A stretch of DNA of 64,000 nucleotides, from positions 6,576 through 70,575 of the forward strand of contig CAUGTZ010000013.1 of NCBI GenBank assembly GCA_959602645.1. Direction: 5' to 3'. Shown here piece by piece: positions 1 through 6,555 of the stretch. The notes under the pieces were generated by a model. It was given only the letters and a program-made list of their open reading frames with translations. It did not search any database and was not told the origin of the DNA. Source of the DNA: an uncultured Collinsella sp. (GTDB lineage Bacteria; Actinomycetota; Coriobacteriia; Coriobacteriales; Coriobacteriaceae). Each line of letters starts with the position of its first letter. The stretch's first letter is position 1. Position numbers and translations under genes: made by a program.

Positions 1-644
1 CTTTCAGGCTCAACCTCAACAAGGTCGACCAGGGCACCGAGAAGGGCCTTGCGGGCGCCGTCTTCACCATCCAGTCCGCTGATGCGAACACTCAAGACCA
101 GTATATCGCCTCGAAGGACGACCCCACCGCGGGCGTCGTCGCGGGCCAGCTCGTGACCGTTGCCGGCACCACCAGCCTTCCCGGTTACGTGAAGTTCACG
201 TCTGGCGATAATGGCCAGATTGCCGTGAAAGGTCTCGATGAAGGCTCCTACAAGGTGACCGAGGTCCAGGCTCCCAATGAGAATTACACCAAGGCCAACC
301 CCTTCACTTTCACCATCACCGCGACGTATGATGACGCGAGCATGAAGGTGACGGGCCTCACGGCGGCGGTTTCCAAGGCCGACGAGGGCCGCACCGACAT
401 CGCCTTCGGTAAGCTCGACGGCAATGACGGAGACAATAAGCTGACCGGTACGGATGGCACCGGCACCAACGCCGCCACCGGTGAGATCACCATCAACGTC
501 GGCAACACCAAGTCCGTCGGCCTCCCGCTGACCGGTCTCAACGGCGTGACCTTCACTTGGATCGCTGGTGGCGCGGTGCTGTGCATCGGCGTGGCGCACC
601 TCATCCGCAGCCGTAAGCAGGCTGAGGAGTCCGAGCAGGAGTAA
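1..644 (+). CDS. SpaA-type pilin / LPXTG-like surface protein, C-terminal part
   Basis: The gene runs in from the left edge of the window; the reading frame is entered at base 3. The visible part contains a SpaA/Cna-B-type domain. It opens with a K-V-D strand and an L-x-G-A-x-F motif (KGLAGAVFTIQ), and an E-box-like strand (SYKVTEVQAP) supplies the Glu that normally assists isopeptide formation. The C-terminus is a cell-wall sorting signal: LPLTG, a hydrophobic stretch and a basic tail ending RSRKQAEESEQE. In this family sortase cleaves after Thr and links the protein to other pilins or to peptidoglycan. A class C (pilin) sortase lies 2.8 kb downstream, which supports a pilus role. The N-terminus is unseen, so backbone versus tip pilin cannot be decided. 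Confidence 0.9.
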   Translation, partial: FRLNLNKVDQGTEKGLAGAVFTIQSADANTQDQYIASKDDPTAGVVAGQLVTVAGTTSLPGYVKFTSGDNGQIAVKGLDEGSYKVTEVQAPNENYTKANPFTFTITATYDDASMKVTGLTAAVSKADEGRTDIAFGKLDGNDGDNKLTGTDGTGTNAATGEITINVGNTKSVGLPLTGLNGVTFTWIAGGAVLCIGVAHLIRSRKQAEESEQE

Positions 645-744
645 CGCTCACTCACCCATCCCTTTGGCAGGTGGGATGTGATGGCCATGAGACTTGCGGA
701 CACTTTTCTCGTTCATCCACGTTCTTGCTTTGCCATCCTCTTTT

Positions 745-782
745 CGGGGCAGACTCCACGCTGGAGTTTGCCCCGTTTTTTT
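745..782 (+). terminator. Rho-independent terminator after the pilin gene
   Basis: A 14-bp stem with one G-T pair, starting CGGGGCAGACTCCA, a 3-nt loop and a run of seven T. It lies 100 bases past the pilin stop, so the pilin is not co-transcribed with the sortase at 3467. Confidence 0.85.
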
Positions 783-820
783 GGATAACGCAGGCAGCCT
801 CCATCGTCCGATGCGGGTAC

Positions 821-1070
821 GTTCGTCATCGCGTTTCTTGACTCGTATGAGGTTCGGTTTAAGGTCCGTGGGCGCACGCGCGGTGCGGACGGTAGAAGAC
901 ATTTGCGCCGCGCGTGCAAATTAAAATGCCCGGGGTTAGAGGCCCGGGCATTTAACAACGTCGGAAACTGGTCGCCCGCGCTCCTAAGTACTTACGCGGG
1001 GTGCGTCGTTTCCTGTAGCAATTGTATCCCGAATCGCCCAGCCGATCCGGGATATTCTGAAAACGCAAAC
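821..1070 (+). pseudogene. Decayed copy of the 49-aa small membrane protein locus (direct repeat copy A)
   Basis: This 250-bp segment is repeated at 1299-1550 with only scattered differences (roughly 88% identity by eye). The frame from 822 reads FVIAFLDSYEVRFKV and on, as in the downstream small protein. Here the 5' end, with start codon and ribosome-binding site, is missing, and the tail reads through the position of the stop codon. The following hairpin (925-952, AATGCCCGGG paired with CCCGGGCATT) and a second hairpin near 1024-1053 (ATCCCGAATCG paired with CGATCCGGGAT) are both kept, so the repeat unit includes the 3' non-coding structures. Confidence 0.7.
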
Positions 1071-1167
1071 ACGTCGGGCAAACCCGGACAATGCGGCCAG
1101 GCTCCGCTGGATGAGGAATTGTGTTTATAACTATCGAACAAATGTTTGCAATTATTGCGTTTACCAG

Positions 1168-1189
1168 CTGCGGGTGCATGCACTCGCAG
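1168..1189. promoter_or_regulatory. 22-bp near-perfect palindrome upstream of the small peptide
   Basis: CTGCG-G-GTGCATGCAC-T-CGCAG, broken by one mismatched pair. It lies 63 bases before the start codon and just before a TAAAAT hexamer (1190-1195), so it is placed like an operator. No matching site is seen in repeat copy A. Confidence 0.4.
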
Positions 1190-1251
1190 TAAAATGGCTT
1201 TGCGACGCATTCCGTGCGCGGGCGGCCGACGACTCGATCGGAGGTCACCAT

Positions 1252-1401
1252 ATGCTGAAATTCCTTAACGCGCTCGCCGCCCTCGCGGCGGTGGGCTCGT
1301 TCGTTATCGCGTTTCTTGACTCGTATGAGGTTCGGTTTAAGGTCCGTAGGCGCACGCGCGGTGCGGACGGTAGAAGGCAGTTGCGCCGCAAGCGCAAATA
1401 A
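1252..1401 (+). CDS. 49-aa single-pass membrane peptide, candidate type I toxin
   Basis: The start is supported by GGAGGTC seven to eight bases before the ATG. Residues about 5-21 are hydrophobic (LNALAALAAVGSFVIAFL). The rest is strongly basic and ends RRQLRRKRK. A short N-terminal membrane segment with G-S/T-F-V-I-A-x-L followed by a charged tail resembles the holin-like/TxpA-Fst peptides of type I toxin-antitoxin loci; this is a resemblance only. The stop is followed at once by a strong symmetrical hairpin (1403-1430) that could terminate transcription from both sides. A TACAAT box conserved in both repeat copies could start an antisense RNA on the minus strand. Its 3' half lies in the 250-bp direct repeat. 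It could instead be an unrelated small membrane protein. Confidence 0.6.
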   Translation: MLKFLNALAALAAVGSFVIAFLDSYEVRFKVRRRTRGADGRRQLRRKRK

Positions 1402-1550
1402 GAATGCCCGGGGGTCGGATCCCGGGCATTTAACAAAAGCTGAAAACTAGGCCACCCGCGCTCCCAAACATTTACGCGGGATGCGTCGTTTTCTATTGAC
1501 ATTGTATCCCGAATCGCCCAGCCGATCTGGGACATTTTGAAAACTCAAAT
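1299..1550 (+). repeat. Direct repeat copy B (partner of 821-1070)
   Basis: Copy B is offset by 478-480 bases from copy A. It covers the last two thirds of the small membrane peptide gene, its 3' hairpin (1403-1430) and a downstream inverted repeat around ATCCCGAATCG. The copies end together just before the AbiE-like operon promoter. Tandem copies of a toxin with its 3' structure are typical of type I toxin-antitoxin loci, but no function is shown here. Confidence 0.8.
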
Positions 1551-1595
1551 ATGGGCTTAGGCGCGAACGGAATCTCGTTAATTCCGAAAATTATG

Positions 1596-1619
1596 TATAA
1601 TTCCAATATAAACTGGAAT
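1596..1619 (+). promoter_or_regulatory. Promoter -10 with overlapping inverted-repeat operator for the AbiE-like operon
   Basis: TATAAT at 1596-1601 runs into an inverted repeat ATTCCA-N8-TGGAAT (1600-1619) that would cover the transcription start, about 12 bases before the ATG at 1632. A repressor bound here would block initiation. Autoregulation by the HTH protein encoded first is the simplest reading, in line with known AbiEi behaviour. Confidence 0.55.
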
Positions 1620-1631
1620 CGAACGAAAATA

Positions 1632-2600
1632 ATGGAAATGAACGAAGCGCTAATCTACTTACAAGAAGCACTAGGCCTCTCCGCCAAGGCCAGAACTTGG
1701 CCTGGATCCGCACGCTTGCCGCTGTATCTGCGGGCGATTGAGGTCCGCGCTGTTGACGCAAACGGGTTTTCGTTTTTGCTTGCAAGTTTGCCTACTGGCG
1801 TCGGGCTTCCCGAGGCTAAGAGGGTCTATAGTCAGCTAGCCTTGCGTGCGGAGACTCCTGTTGTCGTTTCGTTTCCTGATGCCGATGCACGTCAGCGCAA
1901 AGCATTGGTCGCACAAGGGATTCCGTTTGTTTGCCCCGGCAGACAGGCTTTTCTTCCATTTATGGGCACGGCCTGTACGGAGAGGGGCAGTGTCCGGTTT
2001 CGCAATCACGCGACCAAGATGTCACCCAACGCGCAGGCTGCCGCAATCTGGGGAGCAGCCCAGGAGCCATATCGTCCCTATGACCTTTGTCGTGCGCTTG
2101 GGATCTCGGCAAGCCGCGCGAGTGAGGCCATAACCGAGCTTGTTGACAGGGGGCTCGCGAGACGCGAGCGTCGCGAGCGACGTGTCTTCGTGTTCCCTGT
2201 TGCCGTTGATCTTCTGCTCAGCGAGCACATGGCAGAGCTCTCCTCGCCTGTCTCGAAGGTCTTTTTTACAAGGAAGACGCAGCAGATCGACTATCTTGTT
2301 GACGCCGGGGAGACGGCGCTCGCTGCGCGTTCGATGCTCGCTGCGCCGGGCATGGAACAAAAGGCCGTCTTAAGAAGTGCATGGCGTCAACTGAGCGACC
2401 TCGAAGTCGCAGACGGGGAGTTGCCGGATAACGAGACGGCGATGATCCAAGTGTGGCGCTATGCACCCGTGTTTGCCGACTCCTCCCGTGTCGACAACAT
2501 TTCGCTTGCGCTATCTTTGGCGGCAATCGACGATGAGCGAATTCAGCTCGAAGTCGATCGCATGTTTGGAAAGGAATATCCATGGCAAGAAGCGCTGTAG
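1632..2600 (+). CDS. Winged-helix regulator, AbiEi-like antitoxin candidate
   Basis: About 322 aa from ATG 1632; a longer frame is open from 1551, but that start would lie upstream of the promoter. Residues near 150-190 form a MarR/GntR-like winged helix (YDLCRALGISASRASEAITE, then RRERRERRVFVF). The flanking regions are not recognisable by eye. The last 19 bases overlap the start of a nucleotidyltransferase gene. An HTH protein translationally coupled to an NTase is the layout of AbiE-type (type IV) toxin-antitoxin systems, in which the first protein represses its own promoter and neutralises the NTase. The assignment rests on this pairing plus the operator. The pair is AT-richer than its neighbours and splits a pilin-sortase locus, which suggests acquisition. 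Confidence 0.6.
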   Translation: MEMNEALIYLQEALGLSAKARTWPGSARLPLYLRAIEVRAVDANGFSFLLASLPTGVGLPEAKRVYSQLALRAETPVVVSFPDADARQRKALVAQGIPFVCPGRQAFLPFMGTACTERGSVRFRNHATKMSPNAQAAAIWGAAQEPYRPYDLCRALGISASRASEAITELVDRGLARRERRERRVFVFPVAVDLLLSEHMAELSSPVSKVFFTRKTQQIDYLVDAGETALAARSMLAAPGMEQKAVLRSAWRQLSDLEVADGELPDNETAMIQVWRYAPVFADSSRVDNISLALSLAAIDDERIQLEVDRMFGKEYPWQEAL

Positions 2601-3355
2601 AAGGTCTCCAAGAATTTCAGCAGCATATGCAAGAAGCTGAAGGATCGTATGCCCTTATCGGCGGCACGGCATGCGACATTTTGCTCGCGGAGGCGGGGCT
2701 TTCATTCAGGGCGACTCACGATTTTGATGTGGTAATTGTCGCCGATGATCGGTTGCCTCAGACGGCAGAAGCCATATGGACTTTGGTGCGTGATGGCGGC
2801 TACCGCTGCGGCTGGGGCGAAGGTAAAGGCTCATGTTTTTATCGGTTTACAGAGCCAAAGAGGCCGGGTTACCCCCATATGATCGAGCTCTTCGCGAAGT
2901 GCCCCGACTTTCTAAAGGGTCGTGAGGGGATTGATGTGGCGCCAATTCACGTTGATGAAAACATAAGCAGTCTTTCGGCAATTTTGTTAGACGATGCTTA
3001 CTACAGCTTGTTCCTTCAGGGAATTCGGACCGTAGGCGGCGTTTCGGTCCTGGGCACGGAATACATTGTCCCGTTCAAAGCGAAGGCGTATCTCGACCTA
3101 AAAGCTAGAAGGGAAGCGGGGGAGAACGTTGATTCGAAGAAGGTAAAAAAGCATAAACGCGATGCGCTGAGGCTTGCTCAGCTGCTTGGCGAGTCGGAAG
3201 GTGTCGACCTGGGCGGAGAACTGAAGGACGATATGCTTGCGTTTGTTAAAGATTGCGAGGTGGGCGACGTCAATCTGAAACAGATTGGGGTTGCGGGCGT
3301 AACGATGGCGCAGTTGCTCGAGACGATGAAAGCAATATATGGCTTGATTGGTTGA
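2582..3355 (+). CDS. Nucleotidyltransferase-fold protein, AbiEii-like toxin candidate
   Basis: 257 aa. Residues about 22-52 show the NTase signature: a G-G-T-A loop (YALIGGTACDILL) followed by T-H-D-F-D-V-V-I, with the two acidic metal ligands in D-x-D. Aspartates further on (for example in FKAKAYLDLKARRE) lie in the region where AbiEii/DUF1814 and related proteins carry a conserved K-x-x-A-x-x-x-R-x-x-x-D-x-x-D pattern. Enzymes of this fold transfer nucleotides to RNA or protein; AbiEii toxins modify tRNA. The gene starts inside the 3' end of the HTH gene, so the two are co-translated. The substrate cannot be told from sequence. Confidence 0.65.
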   Translation: MARSAVEGLQEFQQHMQEAEGSYALIGGTACDILLAEAGLSFRATHDFDVVIVADDRLPQTAEAIWTLVRDGGYRCGWGEGKGSCFYRFTEPKRPGYPHMIELFAKCPDFLKGREGIDVAPIHVDENISSLSAILLDDAYYSLFLQGIRTVGGVSVLGTEYIVPFKAKAYLDLKARREAGENVDSKKVKKHKRDALRLAQLLGESEGVDLGGELKDDMLAFVKDCEVGDVNLKQIGVAGVTMAQLLETMKAIYGLIG

Positions 3356-3436
3356 GTGGGGTTACGTGGCCCGGTCGGTGCAGTCTAGCTGCGTTACCCG
3401 GCGCGGAAGCTCGCTAATCGGCTATTATTTGTTTAG

Positions 3437-3450
3437 ACAACTTGAGTTGT
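3437..3450. promoter_or_regulatory. 14-bp palindrome just upstream of the sortase gene
   Basis: ACAACT-TG-AGTTGT lies directly before the GAGGAG ribosome-binding site of the sortase gene. A TATTAT hexamer (3423-3428) lies a few bases upstream. It could be an operator over the transcription start or a small mRNA hairpin; the regulator is unknown. Confidence 0.4.
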
Positions 3451-3466
3451 AGAGGAGTGACCGGCG

Positions 3467-4405
3467 ATGGTGCAGGGCGCCAAACATATGAAGAGCAATA
3501 ACGCCGCGGACAACGGCGGCTCAAGCCCTCAGCCCAAACCTCAACAAAAGCCCAAACGCCGCCGCAAGCGGCTGCCGCGCTGGGCCGACCGGCTCATCAC
3601 CATCGTCATCATCCTTATCGGCGTGGGCCTTATGACCTGGCCGTGGATCTTGGACCGGCTCGAGGCCTCGGGCGTGTTCAACCAGATCAGCACCGTGTCC
3701 AGCACCGTGGACGCGCTGTCTGCCGAGGAGCGCGAGCGCATCTTGCTGCAGGCGCGCTCCTATAACGAGCAGCTTGCCGGCGAGGCCACCGAGCTTCCCG
3801 CCGACCAGATCGAGCCCTACGCTCAGCAGCTCATCTTTGACCGCGACCCCATGATGAGCTGGGTCGAGATCCCCTCCATCGATGTGAGCATGCCCATCTA
3901 CCACGGCACGAGCGAAGAAGTCCTCATGGCGGGCGTCGGCCACCTGGAGGGCACGAGCCTGCCGGTGGGCGGCACCTCGACGCATTGCGTGCTCACCGCG
4001 CACTCGGGCATGCGCAACCTGAGCATGTTCGACGACATTCACTCGCTGGAGCCCGGCGACCTGGTGCTGCTGCACACCATGAACAAGACGCTCGCCTACA
4101 AGATGGTGGACTCCGAGGTGGTGCTGCCCGAGGAGATGGAGTCGCTGACCATCGAGCCCGGCGCCGACAAGGTGACGCTCGTCACCTGCACGCCCTACGG
4201 CGTGAACGACCATCGCCTGCTGGTGCATTGCGTGCGCACCAAGTACAACAAGAAGGACGTCGACAAGCAAAAGTCGCTGGCCGGTCGCCACTGGGGCAAG
4301 CGCGAGTTTGCCGTGCTCATTGTGGTCGTGGCCATTGTGCTGTTGCTGCTGGACATCGTGATCCACGCGGTCCGCAAGCGCCGCAAGGCCAAGGCCTCAG
4401 CATAG
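3467..4405 (+). CDS. Class C (pilin) sortase
   Basis: 312 aa with the class C layout: a basic cytoplasmic N-terminus, a membrane segment at about 42-61, the catalytic domain, and a second C-terminal membrane segment at about 281-300 followed by a basic tail. Catalytic residues are visible: His179 (LTAHSG), Cys241 (TLVTCTPYG) and Arg250 (NDHRLLVHC). Class C enzymes polymerise pilins by joining the Thr of an LPXTG motif to a pilin Lys. The obvious substrate is the pilin at the left edge of the window. GAGGAG lies ten bases before the ATG. The sortase has its own upstream region because an accessory insert now lies between the two genes. Confidence 0.95.
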   Translation: MVQGAKHMKSNNAADNGGSSPQPKPQQKPKRRRKRLPRWADRLITIVIILIGVGLMTWPWILDRLEASGVFNQISTVSSTVDALSAEERERILLQARSYNEQLAGEATELPADQIEPYAQQLIFDRDPMMSWVEIPSIDVSMPIYHGTSEEVLMAGVGHLEGTSLPVGGTSTHCVLTAHSGMRNLSMFDDIHSLEPGDLVLLHTMNKTLAYKMVDSEVVLPEEMESLTIEPGADKVTLVTCTPYGVNDHRLLVHCVRTKYNKKDVDKQKSLAGRHWGKREFAVLIVVVAIVLLLLDIVIHAVRKRRKAKASA

Positions 4406-4418
4406 GGCATTCTCCAGA

Positions 4419-4453
4419 ACCACCACAATGGGGGCAGGCACCTTTGTGGTGGT
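4419..4453. repeat. 35-nt dispersed palindromic repeat, copy 1
   Basis: Ten-base perfect arms, ACCACCACAA and TTGTGGTGGT, enclose 15 bases. The same 35-nt element, with two differences and in the opposite orientation, occurs at 33593-33627. It lies 14 bases past the sortase stop and could act as a 3' hairpin, though there is no T-run. The two near-identical copies suggest a REP-like family. Confidence 0.7.
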
Positions 4454-4464
4454 CGGGACTTCCA

Positions 4465-4587
4465 AACCATCACAACATTCGATGAAAATCGCGATTTTGG
4501 CGAAAAGCGTCGAATGTTGCGATGGTTTTCGTTGTGGGCGGGACGGTTTTCGTTGTGGGCGGGACGGTTTTCGCTATGGACGGTGCG
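4465..4587. repeat. 18-bp inverted repeat followed by 21-bp tandem repeats
   Basis: The arms starting AACCATCACAACATTCGA (4465-4482) and ending GATGGTT (4510-4527) are inverted with one mismatch; the loop holds a smaller palindrome, AAAATCGCGATTTT. A 21-base unit with the core GTTTTCGTTGTGGGCGG then repeats at 4525-4545, 4546-4566 and, degenerate, 4567-4587. The rest of the gap to gatC holds a TATACT hexamer near 4689 that may be the gatC -10. No gene is seen here. Confidence 0.65.
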
Positions 4588-4729
4588 GTTTCGTTGCGGA
4601 ACCGCCGGACCACGCCCTGCCAACCGCCGCCCTCGTTACGTTTTCGCTGCATTTGGGTAAAGCGCCTGCTCCAAGCGGCCTTGCCTTGTATACTGGAACG
4701 GTTTATCTGTTATGCGGAAGGGAGCGCCT

Positions 4730-5041
4730 ATGGCACTCAGCGAGAAAGACGTGCGCGGTATCGCCGAGTACGCAAAGATCGCACTGACCGATGACGAGCT
4801 CACCCAGATGACGTCCTACATGAACGACGCCGTCCAGATGCTCGAGCCCGTCTTGCAATATGACTTGCCCGACGTGGAGCCCACGTTCCATCCCATCGGA
4901 AGCCTGTCCAACGTGATGGGCGACGACCTGCGCGAGCCCGAGCGCGACCTGCCGCTCGACGTCGCGCTCGAAAACGCCGGCAGCGCGCGCGACCGCTACT
5001 TCCGCGTGCCGTCCATTTTGGGAGAGGGGGAGAGCGAGTAA
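4730..5041 (+). CDS. gatC: Asp-tRNA(Asn)/Glu-tRNA(Gln) amidotransferase subunit C
   Basis: 103 aa from the ATG at 4730, preceded by GGAAGGGAG; a start six codons earlier is open but lacks a site. GatC is the small belt subunit that holds GatA and GatB together in the GatCAB complex. The N-terminal VRGIAEYAKIALTDDEL and the central P-x-F-H-P stretch are typical. The stop codon shares its last A with the gatA start (TAATG), so GatC and GatA are translationally coupled. It is first of a three-gene operon; the presence of GatCAB implies that Gln-tRNA(Gln) and/or Asn-tRNA(Asn) is made by the indirect route. Confidence 0.93.
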   Translation: MALSEKDVRGIAEYAKIALTDDELTQMTSYMNDAVQMLEPVLQYDLPDVEPTFHPIGSLSNVMGDDLREPERDLPLDVALENAGSARDRYFRVPSILGEGESE

Positions 5042-6555
5042 TGGCGAAGAGCTTCGATTCCCTTACCGCCGCCCAGATCGCCGCGGGCGTTGCCGCCGGC
5101 GACTTTACCGCCACCGAGGTCGCCCAGGCCTCTCTTGCCGCCATCGAGGCGCGCGAGGGCGGGGTCCAGGCATTCCTGCAGGTAGCGCCCGAGCTTGCGC
5201 TTGAGGCTGCTGCCAAAATCGACGCCCGCCGCGCCGCTGGCGAGGCTCTGCCCCCGCTCGCGGGCGTGCCGCTGGCCATCAAGGACAACATGAACCTTGC
5301 GGGCACGCGCACCACTTGCGCTTCCCGTATGCTCGAGGACTACCAGAGCGTCTACACCGCCACCTGCGTCCAGCGCATGCTCGACGCCGGCTGCCTGCCC
5401 ATGGGCAAGGCCAACATGGATGAGTTCGCCTTTGGCAGCTCCACCGAGAGCTCGGCGTTCCACCGCACCAACAACCCCTGGGATACCGAGCGCGTGCCCG
5501 GCGGCTCCTCGGGCGGCTCCGCTGCCGCCGTTGCCGCGGGCGAGGTCGCGCTCTCGCTGGGCTCGGACACCGGCGGCTCCATTCGTCAGCCGGCGTCGCT
5601 GTGCGGCGTGGTGGGATTTAAGCCCACGTATGGCGCCGTGAGCCGTTACGGCGTGGTTGCCTTTGGCTCGTCGCTCGACCAGGTGGGCCCCTTTGGCCGC
5701 ACGGTCGAGGATGTCGCGCTGGCCATGAACGCGCTTACCGGCGCGGGCCACGATCCGTACGACTGCACCAGCCAGGATTGTGCCGTCGACTTTACCGAGC
5801 ATCTCAACGACAGCATCGAGGGCAAGCGCGTGGGTATCATCCCCGCGTTTATGGAGGCCGAGGGCCTGACGCCCGAGGTCAAGGCCGCTGTTCAGCGCGC
5901 CGCCCAGGAGCTGCAGAACCAGGGCGCCGAGCTGGTCGAGGTCGACCTGCCGCACCTGGACGCCGCCATCGCCGCCTACTATGTCATCGGTCCGGCCGAG
6001 GCGTTCTCCAACCTGGCCCGCTTCGATGGCATTCGCTACGGCTATCAGGAGGAGGGCTGCGCCAACCTGTCCGACCAGAGCTCGCTTTCGCGCGCCCACG
6101 GCTTTGGCGCCGAGGCCAAGCGCCGTCAGATGCTCGGCGCCTACCTGCTGAGCTCGGGCGTGTACGACAAGTATTACTACGCCGCGCAGAAGGCCCGCAC
6201 GCTCATCACGCAGGACTACGATGCCGCGTATGCCAAGGTGGACACCATCCTCATGCCCGCCTCGCCGCGCACGGCCTTTAAATTTGGCGAGATCAGCGAC
6301 CCCACGCAGATGTACCTCTCCGACCTGTACACCATCTCGCTCAACATTTGCGGCAACGGTGGCATCTCGGTGCCGCTGGGCTTGGGCGAGGATACTCAGC
6401 TGCCCGTTTCTGCCCAGCTGGTTGGTCCGGCGTTTAAGGACCGTCAGTTGCTCACGTTTGCCCGCGCCCTGGAGCGCGGCTTTGCCGATGCCGCCACGGG
6501 TGCGCCCGCGCTTTCCGTCGCGCCCGATTTTGCCGGGAAGGGAGGCGAGCTGTAA
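5041..6555 (+). CDS. gatA: Aspartyl/glutamyl-tRNA amidotransferase subunit A (amidase)
   Basis: 504 aa, the usual length. GatA releases ammonia from glutamine, which travels to GatB to amidate mischarged Glu-tRNA(Gln) or Asp-tRNA(Asn). The amidase-signature Ser-cisSer-Lys triad is visible: Lys81 (LAIKDN), the serine at about 156 in PGGSSGGSAAAVAAG, and Ser180 in SDTGGSIRQPAS. It overlaps gatC by one base at the start and gatB by one base at the end (TAATG both times), so the three subunits should be made in fixed ratio. Nothing unusual is seen. Confidence 0.97.
   Translation: MAKSFDSLTAAQIAAGVAAGDFTATEVAQASLAAIEAREGGVQAFLQVAPELALEAAAKIDARRAAGEALPPLAGVPLAIKDNMNLAGTRTTCASRMLEDYQSVYTATCVQRMLDAGCLPMGKANMDEFAFGSSTESSAFHRTNNPWDTERVPGGSSGGSAAAVAAGEVALSLGSDTGGSIRQPASLCGVVGFKPTYGAVSRYGVVAFGSSLDQVGPFGRTVEDVALAMNALTGAGHDPYDCTSQDCAVDFTEHLNDSIEGKRVGIIPAFMEAEGLTPEVKAAVQRAAQELQNQGAELVEVDLPHLDAAIAAYYVIGPAEAFSNLARFDGIRYGYQEEGCANLSDQSSLSRAHGFGAEAKRRQMLGAYLLSSGVYDKYYYAAQKARTLITQDYDAAYAKVDTILMPASPRTAFKFGEISDPTQMYLSDLYTISLNICGNGGISVPLGLGEDTQLPVSAQLVGPAFKDRQLLTFARALERGFADAATGAPALSVAPDFAGKGGEL

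Noticed and set aside
3521..4366. A 281-codon frame antisense to the sortase, rich in His and Gln
   Set aside because: Composition follows from codon bias of the sortase gene; no start signal.
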